A stretch of DNA of 64,000 nucleotides from Lumnitzera littorea (taxonomy: Eukaryota > Streptophyta > Magnoliopsida > Myrtales > Combretaceae), in the NCBI GenBank assembly GCA_024138015.1, contig JAMXBB010000009.1:16919560-16983559 (forward strand), written 5' to 3'. Positions within the stretch are counted from its first letter, which is position 1, and the number at the start of each line of letters is the position of its first letter. The notes under the pieces are model-generated. The model was not told the origin of the DNA, made no database searches, and worked only from the letters and a program-made list of their open reading frames with translations. Positions 38,101-50,191 of the stretch are shown here, in pieces. A program made the position numbers and the translations under genes.

Positions 38101-39500
38101 CAATTGTTGGATCATGAAGGAATGAGGATAATAACCTGAGGAGCAATTACATTTTCAAGTTTGGATTCTATCTTTAAAATTTTTATTATTAAATTATGTA
38201 TTATTCAAATAGATTATGATTAGGCTACTAAATCTTGTAAACATACTCAGATTATTTAGCAGAAATATGTATTTTTCATAATTACATTATTGAATAACAC
38301 GTTTAATTTATGAACCATATGCTTCAAAGCGAGTTAGTTGTAGATGCCTTATGTAAATTAGGTTTAAGGTAATGGCTGTAAAGTCAACTTTTATCCTAGA
38401 ATGGTTAGTACGGCAGGATTGTTACGATTCTGTCGCATCAGGAGGTGACACCCGGTTCCCCTTGAATCAGGATCAACTGGACTTATGTTGGTTTCGAGCC
38501 GATTCACTTGGCTCAATGGTTTAACATACTGGTTCTCGACCCGTACCTTTTTTTGGGAAAAAAATGTATTCTTTTATCTTTATTTTTAATTTTAAAAAAC
38601 CACAAATAAAGGACGACAATTTAAAATTTTGACTATTTCACCATATTAATTGTTGAATACAAGATTAATAATTTATACTTTTTATAATGTACAATTATTA
38701 CTATATGCCTACGATTAGAGAATTGAGTAAGGAAACTTGTTTTTATAGGTAACATCTTAAGGAAAATTTATCAATATGAAACTAAACTTGTAATAGGCAA
38801 TACTTATTGTGATCTTTTATTACTTGAGAAGAAACTTTAAAAAATAATATAATCTATGTGGGAATGAACCAAGTATTGTAAAGATAACATTATTTATTTA
38901 ATATCTAAAATATACTTATCGTTTTATATTTGCATAAATATATTCTTTATGACTTTTAATTGTATTAAATTATAAATACACTAGTATTTTCGTAAATTAT
39001 TAAAATATAATAATTTATAAAAGTATTTAATGTTAAAAAAGTTAGGCAAGATTATATGAAACTTGTAATATTTTGTGTCCCAAACTCCTTTAATTATTAA
39101 AGTAATATATTTTATACTATAACAATTTACTTTCGCAAACAATAAAATATACGATTTTAATGATTATTTTTCTTATAAACTCATATATATTATTCGATTT
39201 CCATATCAACTTATAGATATAAGTAACAATATATATTTTATTTTATTTTATATTTTAATTAGATAGAATACTCACATTTAATTTATCTAAAATTGCATTT
39301 TTTTTTAACTTTCGGGTTGTAATCGACGGGTTGAATCATCAATTCTTCAACCTGAGCTTGGACCTGCTGATTTTAGCTAGTTAAGCACATTGAACCGCAT
39401 TAACCCAATAAGTTCGGGGGGTTAAGCTATGATTCAAATCGGTGTCTCATAGGTTCAAGTCGATTTCGATCCAATTCACAGGCTAAACCCAGCCCTTCCT
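35143..39500. mobile_element. hAT-like non-autonomous element, split by a solo LTR
   Basis: The left end taggggttgagtcaaacccg and the right end ggctaaacccagcccttcctta are imperfect inverted repeats. The subterminal parts are GC-rich with acccgg/cgggtt/gacccg words in both orientations (38451-38560 against 39300-39490, e.g. cgacccgtacctttttttg against tttttaactttcgggttg). Without the inserted LTR the element is about 1.1 kb with no ORF. It interrupts the LINE. I could not confirm an 8-bp target duplication, so the hAT assignment rests on style of termini. Confidence 0.42.
35176..38450 (+). mobile_element. Solo LTR R1 (~3.3 kb), same family as R2
   Basis: It aligns with R2 (48502-52613) throughout: cccgtgagtttgaatttaag, ttaggatgtgattagaca / tttagaatatatttagaca, attatggtataccgtat / attatggtgtaccatac, caacccggattagagcggg / caacccggattaaagtggg, and the end aggtgaca / gcatgaca. 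It begins near ttggaccccgc. It is probably of the Ty3/gypsy long-LTR type. No ORF is present. It lies within the hAT-like element; the word acccgg occurs on both sides. Confidence 0.7.
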
Positions 39501-39504
39501 TAGG

Positions 39505-40407
39505 TCTACACGTAGTACTAATGGGTGTTTTGGGTTTTGGGGTTTAAGAATGAAAACAGTAAAATGATAAGCTATGAATGTGAATGTGCAACGTTGTAAC
39601 TCACTAAGCATAAACTGAAACCAATTTTGTGATCAAAATAAGTTTCAATGTTACTCATGAAATCCAAATTAAACTCTTGTTGTTCCAATGGTAGGTAGAT
39701 GTTACTTGCTACCTAATCAAAAGAGGCTTTACCACCATCAAGACTGATTGATAAGAACAGTAATGATTAAAGAGCAAAGGGAAAACTTAATAATCTAAGA
39801 AAACAATAAGTCTCTACTAACAAGCTTGGATAAGCTTACAAAGGAGGAATGTATCTCGCTAATGGCTTCAATTATCGATGCAACTAATTACAAAAACGTT
39901 ATTATTTATAGTAAAGCTCAACCCCAATGGTAAAACCGTGAATAATTAAGGCCCTTAAGTCCTAAAATAGGCACATAAGGCTAGAATAACAATAAAATAA
40001 TAAACTATACACAAAACCATGTATTTCAAGTGAAGGTCGAAACTTAGCTTATCTTAGTTAGACAAGAGTAGGTTGGTTTAAACACAGAGCAGGTCAACGA
40101 CTGGTTAGATTAGCTTGAGATAGAAGCATCTCTGAATGCTTGTCTTCTCTTGGCTGATGCTATGGCTTAAGCCTAGGATCTAGGGTTTCAAGTCGGTCTA
40201 CAAGCCTTGTTCTTTGGGTGGTCTGAGCTTAAGTTATTAGTAGGTCATTAAGATGCATGCTTTCTTTGATCTTGCAGACTTGGTCTCTTATCTAAACTAG
40301 GCCCTTTTTTTTTTTTTTTGTTAGGTTGGGTATGTGAAGAATAACTTGGTTTGAATTTAGAGGAGGCCAGTTGAGGTTGGGAGGAGGTCGAACGCCCATT
40401 CTTATCA
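39505..40407 (-). repeat. 3' LTR of the gypsy gag-protease element
   Basis: It aligns with 53471-54528 from actaatgggt...gggtttt through tcattaaga/gtaggtagatgttac, atgtatctc, aattatcgatg.aactaattacaaaa and gggaggaggtc to cttatca. The left edge is shortened by deletions near tctacacgtagta. Repeat unit length is about 0.9 kb here and 1.06 kb on the right. Confidence 0.8.
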
Positions 40408-40409
40408 TC

Positions 40410-41445
40410 ACCTTTATGTTGAAAGGAAGTCATCTTTGACTTTGAAAAGCGAGTACAAGAGTGAACAACAAACAAACTTTTCTTTCCTTTTCCCTTTTTT
40501 ACCAAAGCTAGCTTACTACTCTAAACTTCCTCAACATTCATAGGCATCGGCTTAAAACTCTTCCCATCCTTTTTAAAGGTATAGGTATTGTGGAATCTGT
40601 TATAAATGACCTTCTTGTGATATTCCCAAAGTTAGATGGTAATCATATTGGCGGCATTCGTGGGTACCACATTGAAGTTAAGCTCAACTTTGTATTCTCC
40701 AATGCTAAATGAGATTTGAGCTTGCTTGTAATCATGTACTACTCCCTTATCATTGAACCATCTCAATCCATAGGCGTTGAGTATGGGGATGTTAACTACC
40801 TCATCTTAGCTACTAGCTCGTTAGACGCAACATTAGCATAGCTATCACCATCCATGGTAGTGTAAGTCTTCCTATTCACCATGCATTGGTTTTGAAATAA
40901 GTCGTCTCTATAGTTAGGGTCTTCCTTTAACTCAGCATCTTATCTTCAATTACCCATTAAGGCCAAGAGTTCACCTTCCTTGGTCCCGGCACTCGATAAT
41001 TTCTTTGATGTCAAAATTCGACTTCGAGGACTTAGGCCTTCTCCCTTTAGAACCATGACCATTTTGTTAAGGCCTTGGGAGACAATATGGATGTAACCTA
41101 GGCATTGAAAATACTTTATGTCTTGACTTTTCCTTTCTCTATCTCTCTTTTTCACTATTCTTTTTGTCTTGGCTTGATCAAGTCAGCTAAACTCCCCCTT
41201 CTCCATCCTCTTCTCAAACTTCTTCCCTTCTTTTATTCCTCTTAAGCTCCGAACTGCCATGCTAAGGTCAGGCGAGTTGTCTTTGATGTATTATCCATGG
41301 TTGCTTTCAAATTATAAGAGCTAAGATGGTAAGCTGGTCAAACAAATTAAGTGACTAGAGCTTGACTATGTTAGTTATATCCTCTCAGAGTCCACTTAAG
41401 AATCTGGTAATAGTTCAGTCCTATGGCTTAATGATCTCACATTAG
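40410..41445 (-). pseudogene. Gag C-terminal half and protease-like region of the gypsy element
   Basis: Minus-strand pieces: ITRFLSGL then EDITNIVKL and LTILALII (about 41330-41410, end of the gag core), IKYFQCLGYIHIVSQGLNKM (about 41060-41110, a decayed CCHC knuckle), MITSKLKSHLALENTKLSL-type protease flank, and YNRFHNTYTFKKDGKSFKPM (about 40560-40610). A Lys/Ser-rich tail frame continues to 40248, into the LTR. Cys and His residues of the knuckle are partly lost and stops are present. Confidence 0.72.
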
Positions 41446-41450
41446 GTCAT

Positions 41451-42315
41451 TGTCAAGTCCTATTTCAGTTTTCTTAAATTTAATCTATATTAAGCTTAAT
41501 CCGCTTAATATAAGTTACTCGATATAAAATTAAGAAAAAAAACATTATTCTTCAAAAAATGTTTAGAAAAAAAAATTGAAAAATAATTTGAGGTTGCCAA
41601 TAAGTAAAACTAGTAAAAAAATCAAATTAGGGTTTTTAGGTAAAAAAACCCTAATTTAGCCTATAGTCTATAGATATTCTATAAAAAATTAATTTTTTGG
41701 AAAATTTAACGAAAAAATCAGGATTTGGGAACTAACTTATTAAGATAAAGTTACCATATAAAAAAAAACTTAATGGGCTTTTATCTTTTATAATTTTTCT
41801 AAAAATACCAAAATATGCAACGATATACAAAAATGCAACTAAAATGAATTTTTTAAAAAATTTTATTATGAATTTTCTAAAAAACAAAAAGTTTTCATTT
41901 ATTTTATAGTTGCCCTGGAGGTGTCTACATACCCGCTAGTCGGGATTAAACCATTATAGTTTTATTTTTAGAAAATATTTAGTGGGTTGATCCTTTTAAT
42001 TTGAAAATCAAGTTAAATTTATGTTATTTAACAACTTATTATTTAAAAAAAAAACCTAAAAAGATTTAACTACGTGAATCTATTTAAAAAAAAAAACTAA
42101 CTAACTAAATCTTTTGAAAAGATTTAAGCTAAGATTTTTATTATTTAAAAAAAAAAACTACATGCCAAAAAAATTTATTTTTCTAAAACCCTAAATGCAA
42201 GATTTATATGAATATATTGAAATATGCAATTTAGATACATATCTTCACTAAAGATATGAATCTCGAAAAAGATAAGTATTTATATCTAAAAATACAATTT
42301 AAAAAAAAAAGATGT
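41451..42315 (-). repeat. LTR-2 of the composite, 3' part; left arm of a long inverted repeat
   Basis: The words cttaatataagttactcgatataaaattaag, agggttttt, ataatttttctaaaaatac, gtcgggattaaac and aaatatttagtg...gaaaatcaagtt in outline recur inverted at 43855-44665. The arms are about 830-860 bp and enclose a 1.5-kb spacer. Confidence 0.8.
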
Positions 42316-42420
42316 TGTAGACACCTCATTTTTGCTATTGTTCATTTTTATTTTAGTTAAGCCAGGTTAATAAAAATAAAAAAATTAAAAACGAAAATTA
42401 AAAAGAAAAATAAAAAAGGA

Positions 42421-42545
42421 GAGTTATATCGTATCGTATCATATCGAATCGAATTATGATGAGTTAAGTCGAGTTATGTCGTATCGTATCGAATCGAGTC
42501 GTATCAAGTCGAGTTGCATCGTGTCGAGCCAAGTCACATCGGATC
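42421..42545 (+). repeat. 25-unit array with strict 5-bp period (GWRTC-like)
   Basis: From gagtt-atatc-gtatc-gtatc onward every successive pentamer fits a loose consensus ending in TC or TT (gtatc, gaatc, gagtc, aagtc, gcatc, gtgtc, ggatc), with no frame slip for 125 bp. It lies 105 bp inside LTR-3. The matching place in LTR-2 holds only about four such units (near 45930-45960). Confidence 0.9.
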
Positions 42546-43879
42546 GTTTAAGATCAAATTGGATAAAAGTATATAATTACTTTAATAAATTTTAAGTTGT
42601 TAGAGAATTGGGCTATATTAAAATAATTTTGGTCCAATCAAATATAAAATAAATTTTTTATTTGAATTATATTGGGCTAAATTAAATTTATAATTTATTA
42701 AGTGAACTCTTGAACTAAATTAAATTGGATCGAATCAGGCCTAGTAAATAGAAAGCCCAAATAGGATTTGTAGAAGCTAAGTCAAATTTTTATCGTATCT
42801 TTCATTTGTTAAAGATTAAATCCATAATTAAAAGATACGAAAGATTCAGTTTTTGGTTTATAAATAGAAATTTATCGATAAAGTTCGAGACAGTTTTTCT
42901 TAATTACACAATCGCCTAATGACTTGCATCTAACAGATCAACCAAAATCCAAGCCGTATGCCTTTTGCCTAAAAATCTAAGCTACAAGTCCTTTGCTAGA
43001 GACAATTTCCTAACGTTAAACGAATTCCAATCCATAAACCTCAACGCAATACATAAAGCCCCTACAATCTAATTCCCTCGTAATGTTCATCGCCAAAGCT
43101 CTATGCTGATTCCCTGATACCAACACGAATAAACGATCAACCCTTCAATTTGCAACAAAGCCCAATGGCCAAATACGTACTAATATAAACTAACCAAAGC
43201 CCTATAACGTCCAACTTCCAAACTTCAACAATTCTCCTTGACACTCCATCAATCTAAAGTCCTTTGATGCAAGCCGAAGTCTGGATGAAAACGAACTATA
43301 CCCAATACAAAGACCTTACTTGAAGCCATCAATCTAATTCCAGCATCCAAATCCACGTAGCTACAACATCAAAGCAGTCACTTTCACACCTTAATGTGCC
43401 TGACATCGTCTCAAATCATGCGAGTTCCATAGCAACTGAAACTAAGCAATAGTCGCACGCACATACGAAGCTCCACGTAATCCGAAGGCAGCAAATCCGC
43501 GCAAGACAAAGTATTCAATCCATTCAACGCCACAATTTAACCAAACTACGCCACTTCAATCCGAAATCCAACAATCCACTAAAACACATTCACAATTTGA
43601 CCGAAGCCCTTGTCATTCGTCCAACCGTCATCCCAATTTACAAGCGCGTGGACACAACGCCAACACTTAGACAATCACAACACGATCATGCGTGATTCGA
43701 TGCGTAGGTAAAAATCATTATTATTATTAGTTATTTGTTTTATTAGTTTAATTTAATTATTTTACTAACCTATTTTTTATTTTAGTGTAGGTTTTTTTTT
43801 ATTATTTATTTTCATATTGTTTTCTTTTAGATAATAATAAAATTTAGTTAAATTATGTTTTTAATAAAATCATTTTTTT

Positions 43880-44030
43880 TTAAATATACGTATCTTGCAA
43901 TTGAGATATCGATCTTAGGATCAAGATACGTATCTATTAGTTAAAGATTTAGAAAAGATACATATTAAGATACGTATCTAGTAATTAAGATTTAGAAAAG
44001 ATACGTATGAAGATACGTATTTAGGGTTTT
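43880..44030. repeat. GATACGTATC palindromes, tandem ~45-bp repeat
   Basis: The palindrome agatacgtatct or close variants occurs about five times. Unit agatacgtatctattagttaaagatttagaaa is repeated as agatacgtatctagtaattaagatttagaaa. This lies in the 3' part of LTR-3; the inverted counterpart in LTR-2 (42225-42290) has decayed copies. Confidence 0.75.
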
Positions 44031-44655
44031 CTTTAATTTGGAAACATTAGATTTCTTAGGTTTTTTTAAAAAAATAAAAAATAAAAAATTGATAAATAAA
44101 CGTAAATCTAACTTGATTTTCAAAATAAAAATAACCCATTCACTAAATATTTTATAAAAAGAGAACTACGGCCAGTTTAATCCCGACTAATAAGTACGTA
44201 GGCCACTTCGAGACAATTATCTAAAAAAAAAAAAAACTTTTTCCCTTTTTCTTAAAAATTCGTAATAAAAGAAATAAAAATCATTTTTAGTTATGTTTTG
44301 TGAATTTAAGTATATTTTTAGTATTTTTAGAAAAATTATAAAAATAAAAGCTCATCAATTTTTCTTTAGTTTTTACATAGTGACTTGGTCTTAATAGGTT
44401 AGCTCTTAAATCTAGTTTTCTCTAGTTTAATTTTCTAAAAATCAATTTTTTATAATATCTGCAAACTAGCGACCAAATTAAGGTTTTTCCACCTGAAAAC
44501 CCTAATTTCATTTTTACCAATTGAACTGATTAGCGACTCCAATTTTTTTTTTTATTTTTTAGAAAATATTTTCTTAATTTAATATTGAGTAACTTATATT
44601 AAGTGGGTTAGGCTTAATATAAGTTAAATTAAAGAAACCGAAATAAGGCTCGATA

Positions 44656-46088
44656 GATACAATTTATATGAAAAAGATACAATTCATCTAAAAAAGAAAT
44701 TTATCTAAAAAATTGCAAATTTATCTAATTAAAATGCATGACATATCATATATTTTAAAATTATTAAACAACCGACACTAAAAAAAAAAACAAATTAGTA
44801 AAATAAAGCTTATTAATTAAAAACAAAATAAATAAATAAATAAAACAACTTACCCAACTACTTAAGTGGGTTTGATCACCACAATTGGGTCAAATCTCGG
44901 ATCAAATAGGATCAAGAAGCTCCACAATGGTGTAGGTTGGGTTCTTCAAGGCCAAGCAATTCCAAGGACCTACAAGGCGTTGTTTAGTGCATGTACCACA
45001 TCTTGAAGTGATAATTTGGGCTATTTTCATTGGTGGTTAGCTGTTAAGCATTGAGCTCGGTTAAGGCACGCTGTGGTGGGTTGTAGGTTACTGTTCATGG
45101 AGCTTAGGTATCATGGGTTGCCATTCGTGGACTACTATCATGTATACTGCTGCGTGGAGTGTTATTTGTGTAGACTAGAGCTGTTGCCATCATGTTGATA
45201 GCTACTGTTCATGCATAAGTGTTGTGGTGTTGAAGATACAATGTGGACATAGGTAGGATCGTATGGCTATATGTGGTGTATAGAACTTAGGCATACAATA
45301 GGATGCATAGTGTATGCTGTGTGAAGTGTGCATTAAGGATGAATGTGGGCGTGTGTGTGAACTATTGATATTAGTGTGTAGTAGCGATAGGTTTGATTTC
45401 ATGCGATTAGACGAGTGTTTTTGTGTACTCGTAATAGTAGGACTTAAAAAAATTCACCTTTAATAGGTGAATTCCACTATTTATAAACTAACATTTTAAA
45501 TCTTTTAGATATTTTATTGTGAATATTCAATCTTGATAACACTTAACAAATCTAATTTTCATAAGATATGGCAATATCTACTTTAGATTTGTTAATTTCT
45601 TGAATTATCTAATCACGATTCAATCCAATTTACTCTCAAATTCTTGAAACTTTGCAATCTTTTTTGACTTTCTACCTTGAGCTTGACTTAGTCCAACTTA
45701 TTTTAAATTGACCAAGGCCTAAAATATACATGCTAACTATTTAATAAATCTTGAGTATATTTTAATTAACACAATTAAAATATTTTCAAATTTGATAAAC
45801 ATTTGTTTTATACTTCACTGAACTATTTTAAAAAATATTTTTTCTAATGAAACTCAATTATTTAAAGACTTGGAATTTATTAAATTGTACGTATATCTTC
45901 AACTATTGTTTCATCTGACCTTAAATTGATCGACTAACTCGATTCGGACACTATATATTTTTGCTTTTTTCATTATTTTTTAATTATTTTTTTCTCAATT
46001 TTTGATTTTTTTTTTTTACTTTTTTTTGGTAAACCTGGCTTAAAAAACAAAAAAACCTAAAATAAAAGAATGGTAAAAATAAGGGTGT
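44656..46088 (-). repeat. LTR-2 of the composite, 5' part
   Basis: In minus sense it begins ACACCCTTATTTTTACC directly after the end of LTR-1, lacking the first ~5 LTR bases. TATA box tttataaatagtgg near 45490. It continues at 42315-41451 on the far side of LTR-3. Confidence 0.6.
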
Positions 46089-48179
46089 TGTCGAGTCTGA
46101 TTTTTTTTTCTTGATTTTATAAATCAATCTTCTTTAAACCAATTAATATTAAATCTTACTTGTTTAATACCGATCATTGACTAGGGTTTAAAGAAAGCTG
46201 GGTCTTTCTTTTTTTTGAAAATATTTTAAAGTCACCACTTAACCGGAGTAGGAAAAAAGAGTTAAATCATAATTAATTGGGTATATTGGTTATAATTTAG
46301 CTACTGGTCTTTTCGATAAAATCAATTTTACAAACAATTTTAAGAATTAGAAAATCAAGTTTAGGGGTTAGATTCTTTAAACCTTCATGGGTATTATCAA
46401 CTTTCTAATTTTAAACTTAATTTCTTAAAATCACATTTAAAAAATTATCTTAGAAAAACGAGATTTAATCATCGATTAACAAATTTAAACAATTTAAACT
46501 AAAGTGAAAAAATGGGTTTTTTTTTTTGTTTTTTATTATCGCCCTGTAGGTGCTTACATAACTGTTATTCGGAATCAGACGTACGTAATTCTTTCATAAA
46601 ACTTTAGACATATTGATTTCTTTTAATTCTTAAAATGGTTGACTTTAAGTTTTTTAGCCATTTAATTTTATTTAAAAAAAACACCTAAGAGGAAATGGAC
46701 TTAATTTGGTGATTTTATTTTTGGAAAAATTCTAAAATATCCTAATTTTTGAAAAAAGGTTCATTTGTTTTTATTTATTTAGAGAAAAAAAATTTTCCAA
46801 TTAATAAAACATTTTAAAAAAATCCTAAAATACCTAAAAGTAACTTTCCATGAAATATGCAATTATCATGGTTAATATGCCTAATTATAGAAAAAATACC
46901 TAAACCATAGAAAAAAAACTTAATTATAAAAAAAGATGCCTAAATCATAGAAAATATGTCTTAATATAAAAAAAAAGCATAAATCATGAAAAAGATGGCT
47001 GAATCATAGAAAACATGCCTAAAAGAAAGTAATTTTACAAGAAGCCCTAAATTTGAAAAAAGTTTATTTATTTTATTGGAAAAATGATTTTTTTTAAGTG
47101 ATAAACTTTTTTGTTTTTATTATTTTTTTGTGATTATTTTATTTATTTATTTAATTTTTTGTTGTTCTATGTTTTGACTTAAAAAATAATTAAATAAATA
47201 AATAAACTATGCCTCTTTATCATTTTTCTCTTTTTTTCTTTTCCTCTTTCTTTTCTTTTTTTTTTCTTTTTACAATTGCAAATAAAATATAATCATAACA
47301 ACAACAACAAAAAAGAAAAAAGAAAAAGACAAAGTACAATATTACTAAAATAAATAAAAAAAATGCAAAATATGGAGAATAAAACACAAATTAAAACCAA
47401 AGTAGAGCCAAACTAAGCTGGAATTTGCACAAGTTAGAGCTAGGCGCTAAAGCAATTAGGTCGAGTTGGAAAACTCTTGCCATGGGGAATTTCTAGGACA
47501 ACTTGTCATAGCTCGAAAAGCCCTAAGATTGTGCGAATTTTAAAGGGAGAAAAAGGAGTTGTGTAGAGAAAGAGAGTGGTATTATGAATGGATTTAAGTG
47601 ATTGTGAGTGATAAATTTATGGTTTGTAATAAAATGAAATCTCTTATTTATAGGTATTACGGTCGAGTTAAAGATGTAAAATATTAAATATAGTATGATT
47701 TTCTTCTATATTTGGGGTAGGTGAACCTAGACTATATGTGATACATGTGATGCTAAATACAAAGTTGTGTATAAAAAACATAATTAACATGAGAAGAAAA
47801 TAAAAAATGCATTTTACACTTTCCATGGATTGAACTTAAGATCTTCAAGTTATATGCAATATCAAATTATAATATATTACTAACAGGCCATCGGCCTATA
47901 CCTTATCATTATGTGCAATTAAATTATATATATGGATATGGTTTGCTTAGATTATATTTAAATTTGTGCCTAGGCCCAACATTCTTCTTATAAAAAAAAA
48001 AAACTTATTATTAATACCTAAAGCTTATTATTTTAAAAACTTATTTAAATTTCCTAAATTTTCCACTTTTGTATATTTTCTAAATTTCTTATTTTTTTCA
48101 TATTTTTCCTAAATTAGGACCCTTTACTCTATCATAAAAATTCTAAAAGTAAAAAGAAACAAAAATAGGATGTCTATAG
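46089..48179 (-). repeat. LTR-1 of the composite
   Basis: 2091 bp; in minus sense TATAGACATCC...CAGACTCGACA. TATA box ctataaataag near 47650. The word gccctgtaggtgcttacata (plus strand, 46541) is its counterpart of the 41911 and 44210 copies. Confidence 0.65.
46875..47035. repeat. Degenerate ~30-bp tandem repeat in LTR-1
   Basis: About five copies of a unit like (a)tgcctaaatcatagaaaa separated by A-rich linkers. Confidence 0.65.
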
Positions 48180-48184
48180 TCATC

Positions 48185-48500
48185 ACGGTCTTAAACTCTT
48201 ATAGGTAATATTTAACATTATTCTGACCTTACTTAAGGTGTTGGAAGGCATAGATTATTTCTTACTTAATGTAGCTCGGCACAAAACGATGGTCCATCAA
48301 CCTCTTCATGAGCCTTGATGTCCTAATCAATTGTTCTCCCTTAGCTTCCCTTTTTACAACTAATTTGTCCTATCATAAGCTAACATATTCAATAAATGAC
48401 AATCAAAGCCAACTTAACCTTAGTGCAATCATCACACTTACAGCATTCAAAATTTTTCTTAACTTAAGGGACTCAATCTAAATGCTTTTTAGATTGGCTA
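48185..48500 (-). pseudogene. Gag core fragment of the gypsy element
   Basis: Minus-strand pieces: CTKVKLALIVIY, then DKLVVKREAKGEQL, LMKRLMDHRFVPSYIK and IIYAFQHLK*GQNNVKYYL, the usual order of a Ty3/gypsy gag core (retrotransposon gag domain, PF03732-like). It is bounded on the left by the GTCAT duplication of the LTR composite and on the right by solo LTR R2. The Trp pair expected before DQLV is lost and stops occur. Confidence 0.75.
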
Positions 48501-50191
48501 TTGTAAGCCCCGTAATTAGATGATTAGGATTCAATCCGTAAAATTTAGGGCGATCAGGTAAGTTATCTAATTGAGCTCAAATTTTACAATGGAAATAGGA
48601 ATATTAGTAAAAATGAGCCCGTGAGTTTAGATTTAGGAAAATAAGTAATCAAATAATTAATTATTATAATATTGAATTATATATATATTATCTGTTATTT
48701 ATCAAAAATACGTAAAACGAGTTCCGATAATTAACTAATCGATAGAGATAATTTATATTCATACCAAAAATCATAAAATAACATAAATAATATTTAGAAG
48801 TATTTATTTGTACTATATAACTATTTATGTGTATATAAAAATATGCAAAATTACTTAAAATACCTAAACTAAGCTAAAATAACATTAAATAATTAAAGAA
48901 AATTAATAGAAAATCATAAAAAAATTAAGAAAACTACTGGAAAATATGGAAGGGTCTGGAAATGCGGTGTGACAAGCTAAAAAGTAAAGAAAGGAAATTA
49001 ACCAATAAAATTGAAACAAATAGAAAGTGAAAAAGAAAAAGATAAGAGACACTTGGTAATAAAAAATCAAAAGAAAAATCCTAAACTACGTTATAAATTC
49101 AGCAAACCACTTCCTAAACCTCATTTGGTTGGGTTGGAGCTTAGAAAGAAATAAGGAAAAGAGAGAAGAGAGAAAAAATAATTTTTAGAAAAAATTAGAA
49201 AAATATAGTGTAAATAGGATATTAGGAGGGAACGAACACCTAATGACTACTTAAGAGAGGATGACCACCACTACTAGATAGTGGTGGTAATATTTAGACT
49301 GGTCGATAAAGCCATAGTAGTTGGTGGTGGTCGGAGCAACTAATGCCGGTGAGTCAAATCTTTTCTTTTGATTTTGTTTTATTTATTAAAAATATTAAAT
49401 AATTATGAAATTTGGTATTTTGAGGTTTTTATGTATGTAGAATTAAGAAAAAATTTTAATTTGATGAATTTGTGCCTTAAAATATATTGTGTTTAAGAAA
49501 TCATGTAAACTTGAGTTTTGTTTGATTTAAAAATAAATAATCTTAAGAATGTAATTTTAAACTGAAAATTTTTGTGTAAGCTAGTTAGAGTAATTAAAAC
49601 AGTACTATGAAGAGATTTTTTAGAAATTTATTTTTGAAATTTTTAGATAATTTTTAAACCTTAAAATGATATATAAAATGGGTAATTTTGAGTTAATTAA
49701 GCAATTAAATAGGTAATTACTGATTTAGTGTATAATTATGTATTTTAGGATGTTAAATTCTGATGTAGTATGATATTTGTAGTATTTAGGGTGTTAGATA
49801 TAATTATTAGGTGTATTATGTAGTATATATGTAATAGGAAAAATGATATATTTTAAGTTAATTTTGTAATTTAGGATTAATTATGTATAATTTTGATTTA
49901 GAATATATTTAGACATTTTGATATGTTATTAGATGATGAAGGATGATTTATGTAGTGTTAGATAGGTAAATTAAGTGTATAATATGTAATAGTACATAAT
50001 ATGTGTATATAGGAATTAAATGGATAGAAAATATTAGATAAAAATTGATGGTATTATAGTATTAGGAATATGATATAAATCTAATTTAGAAGGTGAATTT
50101 ATGTGAAAAATATAGGTTATTATCACATTGAGAGTTAATTTGGTAGTTAAATTATAATTATGGTGTACCATACGAACTATAATACTAGTTA

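Larger units (their letters stand above)
42316..44655 (+). mobile_element. LTR-3: solo LTR in plus orientation inserted into LTR-2
   Basis: 2340 bp, TGTAGACACCTCATTTTTG...GAAATAAGGCTCGATA, with TATA box tttataaatag near 42859. Flanking pentamers gatgt (42311-42315) and gatac (44656-44660) agree at three of five positions with transition differences. Its last ~800 bp (43855-44655) are the inverted complement of 41451-42305. Confidence 0.62.
41451..48179 (-). mobile_element. LTR composite: two abutting LTRs plus an inverted third LTR, inside gag
   Basis: 6729 bp between a perfect 5-bp duplication GTCAT (41446-41450 and 48180-48184). Gag coding runs up to both edges: HLK*GQNNVKYYL*EFKTVM ends at the right edge and the next gag piece starts at the left edge. 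In minus sense it starts TATAGACATCC (TG mutated to TA) and ends GGACTTGACA. Inside are LTR-1 (46089-48179), directly followed by LTR-2 (44656-46088 plus 41451-42315). LTR-2 is split by LTR-3 (42316-44655) in the opposite orientation. All three share, at matching distances, the start word (t)gtagacacctcattttt, a TATA box (about 530-605 bp in), a word like gaactacgt...gtaggc, ggtgactt / ggagtcgct, and the end actcgaca. No coding sequence is found. Confidence 0.72.

Noticed and set aside
42421..42545. CRISPR-like or satellite array
   Set aside because: The 5-bp period with no spacers rules out CRISPR, and 125 bp inside a solo LTR is not a satellite.
41451..44665. DNA transposon with long terminal inverted repeats
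   Set aside because: The inverted arms are explained by two LTRs in opposite orientation: both carry LTR landmarks at the same distances, and the outer GTCAT duplication belongs to the larger composite.
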